A stretch of DNA of 63,541 bases from DASRHT01 sp035293765 (GTDB lineage Bacteria; Chloroflexota; Ktedonobacteria; Ktedonobacterales; Ktedonobacteraceae). Of this stretch, positions 8,520 through 17,317 are shown piece by piece (the first letter of the stretch is position 1; each line of letters opens with the position of its first letter). The notes beneath the pieces were generated by a model. The model was given only the letters and a program-made list of their open reading frames with translations, ran no database searches and was not told where the DNA came from. The stretch is taken from NCBI GenBank assembly GCA_035293765.1, contig DATGMF010000087.1, positions 1-63,541 of the forward strand. Reading direction: 5' to 3'. Position numbers and translations under genes: made by a program.

Positions 8520-9740
8520 TTACTGGCAAACTTCTACCGGGATATAACCATCCTGGACCTGGATGGTCAACCTGTCACCCACCTGAACCTGTTGTATGCT
8601 GGTCACCACAACCTGTTCGGCATCATGGCGCACGACAGCGTAGCCGCGAGCAATCGTTAATAAGGGACTCAAAGCATGCAGTCGCTCAACAACGCCGCGC
8701 AGACGTTCGCCGTGCAACGAAACCATATGCTGCATGCGCGTCTGCAAACGCTCAACGGTATCATCGATCTGCTGCCGACGTTGATCGATCAGATTGAGAG
8801 GGCTGGCGCGGCGCAAATCCTGCATCGCGTACTCCAGTTGCCCCTGCAAATCGTCGATCCGTTCTCTCATTAAAGCGGTCAGCAGGAGTTGCTTTTCCTG
8901 CACCTCCACGCGCCAGTCCTCGATATTGGGGACAGCGATGGTAGCCGCAGCCGTTGGCGTTGAAGCGCGGTGGTCTGCGACAAAATCGGCGATGGTGAAG
9001 TCCGTTTCGTGCCCAACGCCACTGATGACAGGAATACGCGAGCGCGCAATGGCACGCGCGACCACCTCTTCATTGAAAGCCCACAACTCTTCTATCGAGC
9101 CGCCGCCGCGTCCCACAATGATCACCTCTGCCTCGCCATGCTCATTGAGCAAATCCAGAGCGGTGGCAATGGAGGCGGGCGCCTCGGCTCCCTGCACTAA
9201 CGCGGGCGAAAAAATCACCTGGACCAGCGGATAGCGCATACGCAACACACGCAGCATATCTTGCAGGGCCGCGGCCTGCGGAGAGGTAACGATCCCGATG
9301 ACCGCCGGTTGCTGCGGCAAAGGACGTTTTCTTTCGGGATCAAAAAGGCCCTCCGCTGCCAGCCGGGCCTTGAGTTGTTCAAACTGCTGAAAAAGCGCCC
9401 CCTCTCCCAACAGCTTGACGCTTTCTACATAACATTGCAGCTTGCCATCGCGCTCATAGTAGGAAATACGACCATTGATGGCAATCGCCATGCCATCGCG
9501 CAGGCCAGGAGCGGAGGAGCGCACACGCGAATGCTTAAAAAATACGCACAGGAGCTGAGCTTCCCCTTCTTTGAGCGTAAAATAACAGTGCCCGGAAGGG
9601 TAGGTTTTACAGTTGGAGACTTCACCCTGCACCCATATGTTTTGCAGATTGTCATCCATCTCCAACAGGCTCTTGAGATAGTGCGAGAGTTCGGAGACGC
9701 TCACAACCGAGGGAGTATCCAGCGCATCTGGCAGATACAT
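8520..9740 (-). CDS. xseA: Exodeoxyribonuclease VII large subunit
   Basis: The 406-residue catalytic subunit of exonuclease VII. An N-terminal OB fold (VSVSELSHYLKSLLEMDD, then IWVQGEVSNCK) is followed by the catalytic region with VGRGGGSIEELWAFNEE, SGVGHETDFTIADFVAD and HRASTPTAAA. A coiled-coil C-terminus precedes the end LTIARGYAVV. Start MYLPDALDT (9740) is chosen: GGAGGAGG lies 10 nt upstream, just after the accB stop. An earlier ATG at 9764 would overlap accB. It is the penultimate gene of the aroKB-xseB operon. Confidence 0.94.
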   Translation of the reverse strand: MYLPDALDTPSVVSVSELSHYLKSLLEMDDNLQNIWVQGEVSNCKTYPSGHCYFTLKEGEAQLLCVFFKHSRVRSSAPGLRDGMAIAINGRISYYERDGKLQCYVESVKLLGEGALFQQFEQLKARLAAEGLFDPERKRPLPQQPAVIGIVTSPQAAALQDMLRVLRMRYPLVQVIFSPALVQGAEAPASIATALDLLNEHGEAEVIIVGRGGGSIEELWAFNEEVVARAIARSRIPVISGVGHETDFTIADFVADHRASTPTAAATIAVPNIEDWRVEVQEKQLLLTALMRERIDDLQGQLEYAMQDLRRASPLNLIDQRRQQIDDTVERLQTRMQHMVSLHGERLRGVVERLHALSPLLTIARGYAVVRHDAEQVVVTSIQQVQVGDRLTIQVQDGYIPVEVCQ

Positions 9741-9745
9741 ACTCC

Positions 9746-10291
9746 TTATGCCTCCTCCGAGCAATCGATGAGCATTAGCGGTTGTCCGTACTCTACAGCT
9801 TGCTCGTCCTGTACAAAGATCTCAACCACCCGCCCGCTTACTGTAGACTCTACCTCGTTGATCACGTTGAGCGACTGAATCGTTCCTACTAGCTGACCAA
9901 CTTTTACCCGATCTCCGACGGCGACCACGGCTCCCCCTTTGGGTCTGGCCCAGGGATGAAAAACGCCTACGAGAGGCGCAACAATCGTGGCCTTTGCCTC
10001 CAGTTCCGACAATGCGCCCTCCTCCGCTCTCGCTGCGGGCGCGATAGCATGGAAACCATTGTGCTCCCCAGCCTCTGGCAGCCGGGCCTTCCTGAGCACC
10101 AGGCGCGTCCCCTCTTCGGGACGCTTGACTTCTATTTCGGTCACGTTGCTCTGGTCTAATAATTGGACAAGATGTTGCAACTGCTCGATGCTAATGCTCT
10201 GCTCCTCATCGGCAGTCGCCTCGACGTCGTAAGAAGAATGTTTTTGGGCATCCATACAGGCCAGACTCCAATCCCTAAGCTCAGAGGGCAT
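9746..10291 (-). CDS. AccB-like biotin/lipoyl-domain protein lacking the biotinyl lysine
   Basis: A 181-residue protein with the layout of the acetyl-CoA carboxylase biotin carrier. It has an N-terminal helical and strand segment (ISIEQLQHLVQLLDQSNVTE), a linker, and a C-terminal barrel (VVAPLVGVFHPWARP to the end). The biotinylation hairpin, normally with MKM at its tip, reads GTIQSLNVINEVES. Asn142 therefore sits where the modified lysine should be, so the protein cannot carry biotin in the usual way. It may be a structural or regulatory subunit like plant BADC proteins, or use another cofactor-free role. The start may instead be ATG 10255, which has GGAG upstream. It sits between efp and xseA in the operon. 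Confidence 0.85.
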   Translation of the reverse strand: MPSELRDWSLACMDAQKHSSYDVEATADEEQSISIEQLQHLVQLLDQSNVTEIEVKRPEEGTRLVLRKARLPEAGEHNGFHAIAPAARAEEGALSELEAKATIVAPLVGVFHPWARPKGGAVVAVGDRVKVGQLVGTIQSLNVINEVESTVSGRVVEIFVQDEQAVEYGQPLMLIDCSEEA

Positions 10292-10307
10292 GCAGAAGCG
10301 TCCGCTC

Positions 10308-10865
10308 TCACACTCGCTCTACATACGCCCCCGTTGATGTATTGACGCGAATAAGATCGCCCGTTGCGATGAAGAGTGGCACCTGTACCACCAGCCCTGT
10401 CTCAGTGGTTGCCGGCTTGGTGCCACCGGTGGCGGTGTCGCCTTTGAAACCAGGTTCGGTGTACTCCACTCGTAAGGTCAATTTTTCTGGTAATTCAACG
10501 GAAATTGGCTCGTCATTATAGCGCACGATATCCAGTTCCAGATTGTCAATCAGGTAACTCTTCGCATCCCCTAATTGTTGCTCGGTCAGGACAATATCAT
10601 CATAGGTGCTGGTATCCATAAAATGATACTGATCGCCATCCTGATACTGGTAGGTAACGGTTGAGCGATCCAGATACAGACGCTTGAACTTTTCACCGGC
10701 ATCATAGGTGCGATCAAAAATTGCGCCCGTGCGGATATTACGCAATTTCATACGCACGATGGCGCCACCACGCCCAATTTTAACGTGTTGCCACTCGACG
10801 ATATTACAGGGCTGGCCCTCGGCCTCAATAACCACGCCCTTTTTCAGCTCACTTGTGGATATCAT
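10308..10865 (-). CDS. efp: Translation elongation factor P
   Basis: A 185-residue three-domain EF-P: KOW-like domain I, then two OB domains. The central region holds TYDDIVLTEQQLGDAKSYL, and the C-terminal signature is GDLIRVNTSTGAYVERV. EF-P relieves ribosome stalling at polyproline stretches by entering between the P and E sites. The loop that points at the peptidyl-transferase centre reads HVKIGRGGAIVR, so the modified residue is Arg32 rather than lysine. This matches the rhamnosylated (EarP) class by position. It is followed 16 nt later by the AccB-like gene. A client rich in proline, the PTP-linker protein, is encoded nearby. Confidence 0.96.
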   Translation of the reverse strand: MISTSELKKGVVIEAEGQPCNIVEWQHVKIGRGGAIVRMKLRNIRTGAIFDRTYDAGEKFKRLYLDRSTVTYQYQDGDQYHFMDTSTYDDIVLTEQQLGDAKSYLIDNLELDIVRYNDEPISVELPEKLTLRVEYTEPGFKGDTATGGTKPATTETGLVVQVPLFIATGDLIRVNTSTGAYVERV

Positions 10866-10877
10866 ACCAAAGCTCCT

Positions 10878-11981
10878 CTATCGTTGAATCACCAACTCGG
10901 TTGGTGATTGGGTTAAAACTTCCGCACCATCTTCTTTAATCAGCACACAATCTTCAATCCGTACGCCGCCCCACCCGGAAATATACACTCCCGGCTCAAC
11001 CGTGACGACGCTGTTAACAGGCAAAAGCTGGTCTTCAGGGGCGCGCATTGAAAGAGCAGGCCCTTCATGGACCTGTAACCCGACGCCATGCCCTGTACTG
11101 TGAACATAGTATTGCGCCAGTCCTGCCTGCTTTAAGACGTCACGCGCCAACGCATCACCGGCGACCCCTGACACTCTGGCGCTCAGCCCCTGTTCGCACG
11201 TCCTCATCGCCAGCAGAACAGCATCGTAGATCTCACGCATGCGCGGCTCGGCTGGCTCGCCCAGACAAATCGTACGCGTCATATCTGCGCAATATCCCTT
11301 ATACCGCGCCCCCATATCAATCGTAATCAGCTCGCCACGCCCGATAGGACGCTGTCCAGCGTGAGCGTGGGGCATCGAACTATTAGGGCCAGATGCGACA
11401 ATCGAGCCAAAGGCCGGACCTTCCGCGCCCAGCTCAACCATTTTGCGTGCTAATTCCCACTGCACCTGCTTCTCTGTCATGCCCGGCTGAATCCATTCGC
11501 AAATATAGGCAAAGGTCTTGTCGGTTATCTCAATGGCCTGCCTGAGCAAAGCAATCTCTTCAGCAGATTTGACCTGACGCAACCGGTTCACAAAATTTTG
11601 CTCCACAGGTTTGAGGGTATAGACTCCTTCGCTGGCGCTTGCCAGCTTTTCATAATCCAGATAGCTCATATCAGCCGCTTCAAAACCAATTGTCTTCCAA
11701 CCGTGTTCCTGAGCCAGGATACCAATGGGAGCGGCATACTGACGAGCAGGGGGAATAATTATCTTCCAACCAACTGCCTCTCGTTCGGCAACTTCGGCAT
11801 AGAGAGGATTGGTTAACAAAATCTGCTGCTCCTGCCCTATCAACAGGGAGCCAGATCCCTCGGTGTCATCATTGAGCCAGCCACTCAGATAGGAGCGGTT
11901 CTGCGGCTGAGTGATCAGGAAGGCATCAAGCCCCTGCTCAACCATCCAGGAACGAAGTTGGTTGATATGCTCTTGACCCAT
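10878..11981 (-). CDS. M24-family Xaa-Pro aminopeptidase
   Basis: A 367-residue creatinase/prolidase-type metallopeptidase. The N-terminal domain (MGQEHINQLRSWMVEQGLDA, then YLSGWLNDD) is followed by a pita-bread catalytic domain. The dinuclear-metal ligands are visible: DMGARYKGYCADMTRT (two Asp), HSTGHGVGLQVHEGP (His), VTVEPGVYI (Glu) and GVRIEDCVL (Glu). It removes N-terminal residues ahead of proline. Neighbouring efp and aroQ are a very common context for this gene. Start ATG 11981 is 1 nt from the aroQ stop, indicating coupled translation. Confidence 0.93.
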   Translation of the reverse strand: MGQEHINQLRSWMVEQGLDAFLITQPQNRSYLSGWLNDDTEGSGSLLIGQEQQILLTNPLYAEVAEREAVGWKIIIPPARQYAAPIGILAQEHGWKTIGFEAADMSYLDYEKLASASEGVYTLKPVEQNFVNRLRQVKSAEEIALLRQAIEITDKTFAYICEWIQPGMTEKQVQWELARKMVELGAEGPAFGSIVASGPNSSMPHAHAGQRPIGRGELITIDMGARYKGYCADMTRTICLGEPAEPRMREIYDAVLLAMRTCEQGLSARVSGVAGDALARDVLKQAGLAQYYVHSTGHGVGLQVHEGPALSMRAPEDQLLPVNSVVTVEPGVYISGWGGVRIEDCVLIKEDGAEVLTQSPTELVIQR

Positions 11982-11982
11982 G

Positions 11983-12435
11983 TTATCTCCCCTTTATATT
12001 CTCGCGTGCCAGTTCGCCTAATGCTTCTAAGGCCAGAAGATAGCCACGCCCGCCCAGCCCGGCGATCTGCCCCCGGCATACGGGCGCTATTACCGAATGA
12101 TGCCGGAATGCCTCACGCGCATGGATATTACTCAAATGGACCTCAATCGTAGGACACGTTACCGCTGCCAGCGCATCTCGTAAAGCAATGGAGTAGTGAG
12201 TGAGCGCGCCGGGATTGATAATAATTCCGTCCGCTCTCTCCGCATTCTGCTGGATGTAGTCAATCAAGGCCCCTTCGTGATTTGACTGAAAACAGTCCAC
12301 AGCAATCTCCAAAGACCTGCCGCGTACACAGAGCATCTCGTTGATTTGTTCTAATGTTACTGTACCATATATTTCGGGTTCGCGTTTCCCCAGAGTATTA
12401 AGATTTGGCCCATGCAGAACCAGCACAGTAAGCAT
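11983..12435 (-). CDS. aroQ: 3-dehydroquinate dehydratase, type II
   Basis: A 150-residue type II dehydroquinase of the shikimate pathway, converting 3-dehydroquinate to 3-dehydroshikimate. Diagnostic motifs are HGPNLNTLGKREPEIYG with the catalytic tyrosine, NPGALTHYSIALRDAL with the substrate-binding Asn, and EVHLSNIHAREAFRHHS with the catalytic histidine. Length is standard. It begins 3 nt after the stop of the fused aroKB gene, which supplies the preceding enzyme of the pathway. Confidence 0.96.
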   Translation of the reverse strand: MLTVLVLHGPNLNTLGKREPEIYGTVTLEQINEMLCVRGRSLEIAVDCFQSNHEGALIDYIQQNAERADGIIINPGALTHYSIALRDALAAVTCPTIEVHLSNIHAREAFRHHSVIAPVCRGQIAGLGGRGYLLALEALGELARENIKGR

Positions 12436-12438
12436 ATC

Positions 12439-14109
12439 CTACGACCTCTTTCCTGCAAAAAATGCCGTCACGACGCGTTCCACCAGCGCATCGGGCAAGG
12501 GTGTGGTTATCACTGCCCCGATACGCTCTGGCATGACCCAATGCACCCGCTTGCCTACCACCTTCTTGTCCAGTTGCGTTGTGGCTAGAATATCTTCCGC
12601 CCGCACCGAGCCATGATAGAGCACAGGTAACCCCAACGCGGTCAGCAGCGCATTCTGCCGCGCCGCATCCGTCGCAGCGAACATCCCTGCCTCCTTCGCT
12701 ATGGCAGCCGCGACCACCATTCCGAGCGAAACCGCCTCCCCATGCAGCCACTCGCCGTAGCCCGACGCGTTCTCTAAGGCATGACCAACGGTGTGACCAT
12801 AGTTCAAAATAGCCCGCCGTCCCTGTTCCCGCTCATCCCCCTCTATCACTTCCACTTTCAAATCAATGCAACGAGCTATAATTTGACAAAGCAGAGCAAC
12901 GGGAGGAGGTGCAAACTCTCGCAGCGCCTCCGCATGTGCCTCAAGCAAGACAAATAATTCAGTGTCAAGTATGATACCATACTTGACAACTTCTGCCCAT
13001 CCCTCCGTACGCTCGCGCTGCGGCAATGTCAGCAGCGTTGCCGGATCAGCCAGGACCAGGCGCGGATGATAGAAGGCGCCAATGAGATTTTTTCCCTTTG
13101 TATGATTAATACCTGTCTTACCACCAATAGCGGCATCCACCTGCGCTAACAGGGACGTTGGTACTTGCACCAGCGGTACGCCACGTAAATAGGTTGCCGC
13201 GACAAAACCGGCCAGATCCCCTACTACTCCCCCACCCAGCGCAACCACCGCCTCCTTCCTCTCAGCATGATGCTCGATCAGCCAGTCATAGATCGCATTG
13301 AGCTGGTCAAACGACTTACTCGTTTCTCCGGCGGGGAGGATATAGCAGTATGGCTCAAAACCAGCCTCTGAGAGGTTGCGCACAAGCATTTGAGCGTAGA
13401 GGTCGTACAAGTTGCTATCGGTGACAAGAAATATTCGCGGTGGAAGTTTCAACTGCGTAAGATAGTGCGCCAACCGCCCCACACCTCCCCAATCGACAAT
13501 CGCATCGTAACCATCGCTGACATGAACATGACGCACAACTGGAGCTGGAGCGTCCTCGCTTAATACCCCTGAGCTGATCAGCATGGCTATAATCTCCTGA
13601 ACCACTCGCTCGGGACTTTTTCCGCCCGTCCGGCAGGCCAACTCGGCCTCTGCATACCAGGCAAGACGAGCGGATAAGAGTTGCTGTAATGTAGCCAGTG
13701 GATCAGGGCCGGTCAGCAGAGGACGTATCTCCGGTACCGCGCTCTGCTCCAGCGCCGCCTGCTGCTGAGCCTGGAGGCGCTGAAGCGCAACTTGCGGTTC
13801 AACCTGGAGAAATACGCGTGTCCCTTGCTGCGCCATCAAAGCGCGATTCTCGGGACGCAGGACAATACCACCACCGGTCACAATAATGGCACCATCCGCC
13901 TCTTGAACAGCTTTTTTTAATTCGCGGCTCTCATAGTCCCGGAAGCGGTCTTCCCCCCGCTGGGTAAAAATAGTGGTGATGCGCTCGCCACTCTCCTTCT
14001 CTATCAGCGCATCTATATCCAACAGGGGGCGGCCCAGGCGCTCGGCCAGGATACGTCCAACTGTGCTTTTCCCACTTCCTGAAAGCCCTACCAAAAATAT
14101 ATGTCGCAT
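12439..14109 (-). CDS. aroKB: Bifunctional shikimate kinase / 3-dehydroquinate synthase fusion
   Basis: A 556-residue fusion of two shikimate-pathway enzymes. Residues 1-175 are shikimate kinase, with P-loop GLSGSGKSTVG, DIDALIEKESG and VTGGGIVLRPENR. Residues of about 190-556 are dehydroquinate synthase, with VDWGGVG, ETSKSFDQLNAIYDWLI, ALGGGVVGDLAGFVAATYLRG, GKTGINHTKGKNLIG and NYGHTVGHALE (zinc ligands). One polypeptide thus makes 3-dehydroquinate and later phosphorylates shikimate. AroKB fusions are known in several phyla. It heads the operon leading to xseB and starts 29 nt after the secreted CHAP gene on the same strand. Confidence 0.96.
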   Translation of the reverse strand: MRHIFLVGLSGSGKSTVGRILAERLGRPLLDIDALIEKESGERITTIFTQRGEDRFRDYESRELKKAVQEADGAIIVTGGGIVLRPENRALMAQQGTRVFLQVEPQVALQRLQAQQQAALEQSAVPEIRPLLTGPDPLATLQQLLSARLAWYAEAELACRTGGKSPERVVQEIIAMLISSGVLSEDAPAPVVRHVHVSDGYDAIVDWGGVGRLAHYLTQLKLPPRIFLVTDSNLYDLYAQMLVRNLSEAGFEPYCYILPAGETSKSFDQLNAIYDWLIEHHAERKEAVVALGGGVVGDLAGFVAATYLRGVPLVQVPTSLLAQVDAAIGGKTGINHTKGKNLIGAFYHPRLVLADPATLLTLPQRERTEGWAEVVKYGIILDTELFVLLEAHAEALREFAPPPVALLCQIIARCIDLKVEVIEGDEREQGRRAILNYGHTVGHALENASGYGEWLHGEAVSLGMVVAAAIAKEAGMFAATDAARQNALLTALGLPVLYHGSVRAEDILATTQLDKKVVGKRVHWVMPERIGAVITTPLPDALVERVVTAFFAGKRS

Positions 14110-14138
14110 AGTTGTTATTGTATCATTCAGCAGCGCCT

Positions 14139-16643
14139 TTAGTAGAGTTCTTCCCCCTTGATATCGGTAGTGAACGTGCCAATGAGATTAAAGGTGGTCG
14201 TATCAACCTCGTTCAGGTGGGGATCGATGTTTGTTGTCACCCCCAGGCGCTCAAAGGATTTGATACGATTATCATATACCTGGTATTTGCGCCCAAAAGA
14301 GAAGACATATTGCATAATCTGGCCGGTCTGGCGATCCAGCACCAGGATATCATCGCCAGTAGCGCAGTTGCCATCTTTGATGCAGCGCGCGTGGTCGAGA
14401 AACGATCCGACAAGGATCTGCCAGCGCTGATCCCAACTCTTCCCATCAAACTCATGAGTCACCGCTAACGATTTGTCAAAGGCAAGAAAGCTGCTGGTGG
14501 CGGTTAACGGGTCATAGAGCATGATGCTCATCTGAGGCATACCAAAGTGACCGACGTAAAGTACTTTATTTTGTCCCCAGTCAGTGTAGAGCTGCTGCTG
14601 CGCCAGTTTTAAATCCGCGTCAAAGGTCAGGATTTGTCCGGTGCCTGAACTGGGATCGTAGAGCATCAACTGCGCTCGACCAGAGGCGGTAAAATCGCCG
14701 CTATAGGGAAGCCAGTTACCGTCAAGATTATGGACCATCTGATAGTGGGAAATGTGCATATTCCGATCAAAACTGACCATGCGCCCCTCACCAGCTTTAC
14801 GGTCATAGAGAAAGAGACCATCCTGATCGGCACTGACAAAACGTCCAACATACACTTCCCAGTTGGCATGCCAGAGCGTATACGTTTGCTGCTGGCGCAC
14901 CTTGAAATCCTTATCGAAGCTCATGACGTAAATATTCGCCGTTCGATTCAGCTTTTCCCAATCCTCTAGCTGGACGCCACTAAGATCACCGACCCCCACA
15001 ATAGGAGCTGGCCCCGGTGGCGGGTCAATAATGTCCGCCCTTGCCCCTGCCCCAACCGAAGTCGACGTGGGATTCGGGCTCGGTGATGGAACCGGAGTCG
15101 GCGCCGCTGTTGGCGTTGGCGTCGGGGTTGGAGCCGGCACAGGCGTTGGCGTTGGCACGGGCGTTGGACTCGGTGTCGGCGTCGGTGTCGGGGTTGGACT
15201 AGGCGTTGGTGTCGGACTCGGCGTCGGCGTTGGGCTTGGCGCCGGAGTTGGCGTTGGACTCGGCGCTGGCGTTGGCGTCGGAGTAGGATGCGGCGTCGGT
15301 GTCGGCCTGGGATGAGGTTGAGGCGCTGGACTCGGCGTCGCGGTTGGACCAGGAATATTCGAAGGAGGCTCCTGCGTCGGGGACGGCGTGGGTGGAGATG
15401 GATCGGGCTGTGCATAGCGTTTATACATGAACACCCCTGTACTCTGCCCATCAAAACGCCCAACATAGAGCTCCCAACCAGCGCCAAAACCGGGCATGGT
15501 GACATGCTTCTGGATCGTCAACTGCGGCGTCAGGCTTATCAGATGAATCGTACCGGTCGCACGATCATAGAGCAGGATATCCGATTTACCCGAGCCGGAG
15601 AAGTCGCCGATATGAATATCAAGCGACGAGCCCCACTGACCCGCAGGCACGATAGAATCGCCCAGGCTCACCAGCGATGGACCATGCAATGCCGAGGCTT
15701 CAATATCGTCAATAGCCTCGCGCGGCAACCGCTTCCCCCCTATCCTCGGCGGTAAAGTGTTATCCAGTTTAAAGATATTGATCGTTCCCTGCTGGCGATT
15801 ATAGAGCAAGAGATCGCTAACGCCCGTCCCTGTAAAATCGGCGTTAAACTCTTGATCCGAAGAAACCGGCGCAAAACCCAGAGCGATACGATCACTGGTA
15901 AGCGCAGTACCAGCGGCGTTGTATGTGACGGCAGAACTAAACATCTGCTGATTGCTCTGAGTCAGCCCAGACAGGCTATCGCCACTAACGCCTGGAAGGC
16001 GCATAAACAGATGGGGATCGATGGTTCGTGGGAAATAAATAAAACGCAGCTCCCCATTCTGAAAGCGCGGCTGGTTAATCACCAGAGCATTATAGCCTGT
16101 GCCGATATACATTCCTCTAGGATCGCCATAGTTCTGATAGGTCACATTAAATGTCACACCATCACTGCCCACAGCCGTCACAAAAGCAACGTGCCCTTCG
16201 GGGCCAAATGCCCAGACGCCATCTCCCCGTGGGAAGACCGCGATAGAGCCGACGCGTGGTGTGGTACCCAGAGGCAGGCCCGAACGTTCGGCATCAACCA
16301 CCCAGTCGGCAGCATTGCCCCAGTTAACGGGGAGGTTGTACCCCAGCAGGTGCCACTCCTCCCAGGCCCACCACACACAATTGCCCCCGATAGGAAATGG
16401 CCCTGGACACAAAGGGAACGGGTTTCCATCAGGGGAAAAACTGATACTCTGACAGGCGTTATTGACGGTTGGCGCAGTATGACTTTGTGCGTCCGCTCCT
16501 AACGAGTTAAAAGGAGCAAATTCAAGAGCAATGAGCACAAGTAAAAGAAATATGCCTATAAAATGGCTGATATATTTACGCAGTGAACCGTCAAATAATT
16601 TATTTTGTTTCTTTACATTCAGCTTATAAGCCGAAGGAAGCAT
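14139..16643 (-). CDS. Secreted CHAP-domain protein with Pro/Thr linker and FG-GAP-like repeats
   Basis: An 834-residue exported protein. The N-terminus has a basic stretch then a hydrophobic signal or anchor (FIGIFLLLVLIALEFAPF, residues 30-48). Residues of about 75-195 form a CHAP (NlpC/P60-like) amidase domain with Cys in GGNCVWWAWEEWHL and His in GPEGHVAFVTAVG. Next come FG-GAP/VCBS-like repeats (ADFTGTGVSDLLLYNRQQG; GDFSGSGKSDILLYDRATG). A linker of roughly 120 residues built of PTPTP and PSPTPTP units follows, then more repeats with LFLYDRKAG, LMLYDPSSG and IMLYDP. The likely role is peptidoglycan cleavage or remodelling outside the cell, with repeats acting as a scaffold. The exact function is unknown. 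Confidence 0.88.
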   Translation of the reverse strand: MLPSAYKLNVKKQNKLFDGSLRKYISHFIGIFLLLVLIALEFAPFNSLGADAQSHTAPTVNNACQSISFSPDGNPFPLCPGPFPIGGNCVWWAWEEWHLLGYNLPVNWGNAADWVVDAERSGLPLGTTPRVGSIAVFPRGDGVWAFGPEGHVAFVTAVGSDGVTFNVTYQNYGDPRGMYIGTGYNALVINQPRFQNGELRFIYFPRTIDPHLFMRLPGVSGDSLSGLTQSNQQMFSSAVTYNAAGTALTSDRIALGFAPVSSDQEFNADFTGTGVSDLLLYNRQQGTINIFKLDNTLPPRIGGKRLPREAIDDIEASALHGPSLVSLGDSIVPAGQWGSSLDIHIGDFSGSGKSDILLYDRATGTIHLISLTPQLTIQKHVTMPGFGAGWELYVGRFDGQSTGVFMYKRYAQPDPSPPTPSPTQEPPSNIPGPTATPSPAPQPHPRPTPTPHPTPTPTPAPSPTPTPAPSPTPTPSPTPTPSPTPTPTPTPSPTPVPTPTPVPAPTPTPTPTAAPTPVPSPSPNPTSTSVGAGARADIIDPPPGPAPIVGVGDLSGVQLEDWEKLNRTANIYVMSFDKDFKVRQQQTYTLWHANWEVYVGRFVSADQDGLFLYDRKAGEGRMVSFDRNMHISHYQMVHNLDGNWLPYSGDFTASGRAQLMLYDPSSGTGQILTFDADLKLAQQQLYTDWGQNKVLYVGHFGMPQMSIMLYDPLTATSSFLAFDKSLAVTHEFDGKSWDQRWQILVGSFLDHARCIKDGNCATGDDILVLDRQTGQIMQYVFSFGRKYQVYDNRIKSFERLGVTTNIDPHLNEVDTTTFNLIGTFTTDIKGEELY
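15040..15400 (-). repeat. Low-complexity coding repeat (Pro-Thr/Ser linker)
   Basis: On the plus strand this reads as repeated GGCGTTGGCGTCGG-type hexamers. On the coding (minus) strand it specifies alternating Pro-Thr and Pro-Ser. Synonymous variation between units shows it is not a recent slippage product. It would be a target for polyproline stalling and EF-P rescue. Confidence 0.85.
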
Positions 16644-16983
16644 AAAAACTACACCTTCCTAGGCAAAATACCGCTCTTTTTTAAGAAAATACTCATGGTA
16701 GCGGTGGCAAATTCACCACGGCATATCCAGTCATATGGATATCTCAAAGACCTCGACATTGTGAAGTATAACATTGCATTCTTTTATATGCAAGGTTATT
16801 ATCAGCTATTTTTTGCTGCATTTACAAAAACTATGCAGCTTTCACTCTTGCTATAAATAATACGCTCCCTTCCAGAGCGCCAGGACGCAAGAGGAAGAAC
16901 ATAGCTTTATGGAGTCTGAAGAAAGAGCAAATTCAGCGAGCTCACATTGTAAAACGTTCTCTGTTTTTCCCCCAAAAAAGTAC
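16644..16983. other. Intergenic region, no gene seen
   Basis: AT-rich stretch between the start of the CHAP protein gene (minus) and the tRNA promoter (plus). It should hold the CHAP gene promoter on the minus strand. I see no convincing hairpin, repeat or coding sequence. Confidence 0.5.
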
Positions 16984-17012
16984 TTGACAATGAATGCCCG
17001 TGATGTTATCAT
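16984..17012 (+). promoter_or_regulatory. Sigma-70-type promoter of the split tRNA-Val gene
   Basis: TTGACA (16984-16989) and TATCAT (17007-17012) are separated by 17 bp. They end 12 bp before the first base of the tRNA, the expected position for a stable-RNA promoter. The same transcript would contain the group II intron. Confidence 0.8.
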
Positions 17013-17202
17013 TATGCCTGTCCAGGGCGATTAGCTCAGTTGGTTAGAGCGCCACGTTGACATGTGCGCCCTGCGATGCGTACCTTTCCAAGCCGTGAAG
17101 TACGGCCACTCTGATACTTACTCGTAGAATGGATTGTTAGCTTAACAGGTGCGATTAGATCAAACTGGATGGGAAGCTGCCATTCATCATTAACTCTTAC
17201 GA

Positions 17203-17276
17203 GGGCGATTAGCTCAGGCGGCTAGAGCGTTTGCTTGACATGCAAAAGGTCACAGGTTCAAGTCCTGTATCGCCCA
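17203..17276 (+). tRNA. Intact tRNA-Val (GAC) nested inside the intron
   Basis: A complete 74-nt cloverleaf: acceptor GGGCGAT/ATCGCCC, D stem GCTC/GAGC, anticodon stem TTTGC/GCAAA with loop TTGACAT (GAC), variable loop AGGTC, and T stem ACAGG/CCTGT. CCA is not encoded. It differs from the split copy in the D loop, the whole anticodon stem and the T arm, so it is not a recent duplicate. It shares the anticodon loop, which is the intron's IBS1. No strong promoter is seen directly upstream, so it may be cut from the transcript that starts at 17019 or so. Confidence 0.93.
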
Positions 17277-17285
17277 CTGATGAGA

Positions 17286-17317
17286 AGAGACGGCTTCATT
17301 GAAGCCGTCTCTTTTTC
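17286..17317 (+). terminator. Strong Rho-independent terminator after the nested tRNA
   Basis: A perfect 12-bp stem (17286-17297 with 17301-17312, AGAGACGGCTTC), a 3-nt loop and then TTTTTC. It lies inside the intron, 870 bp before the maturase, and should stop most transcripts before the intron open reading frames. Confidence 0.92.

Noticed and set aside
15031..15315. Plus-strand open frame encoding Val-Gly repeats
   Set aside because: It is the antisense of the Pro-Thr linker of the CHAP protein and exists only because of codon periodicity.
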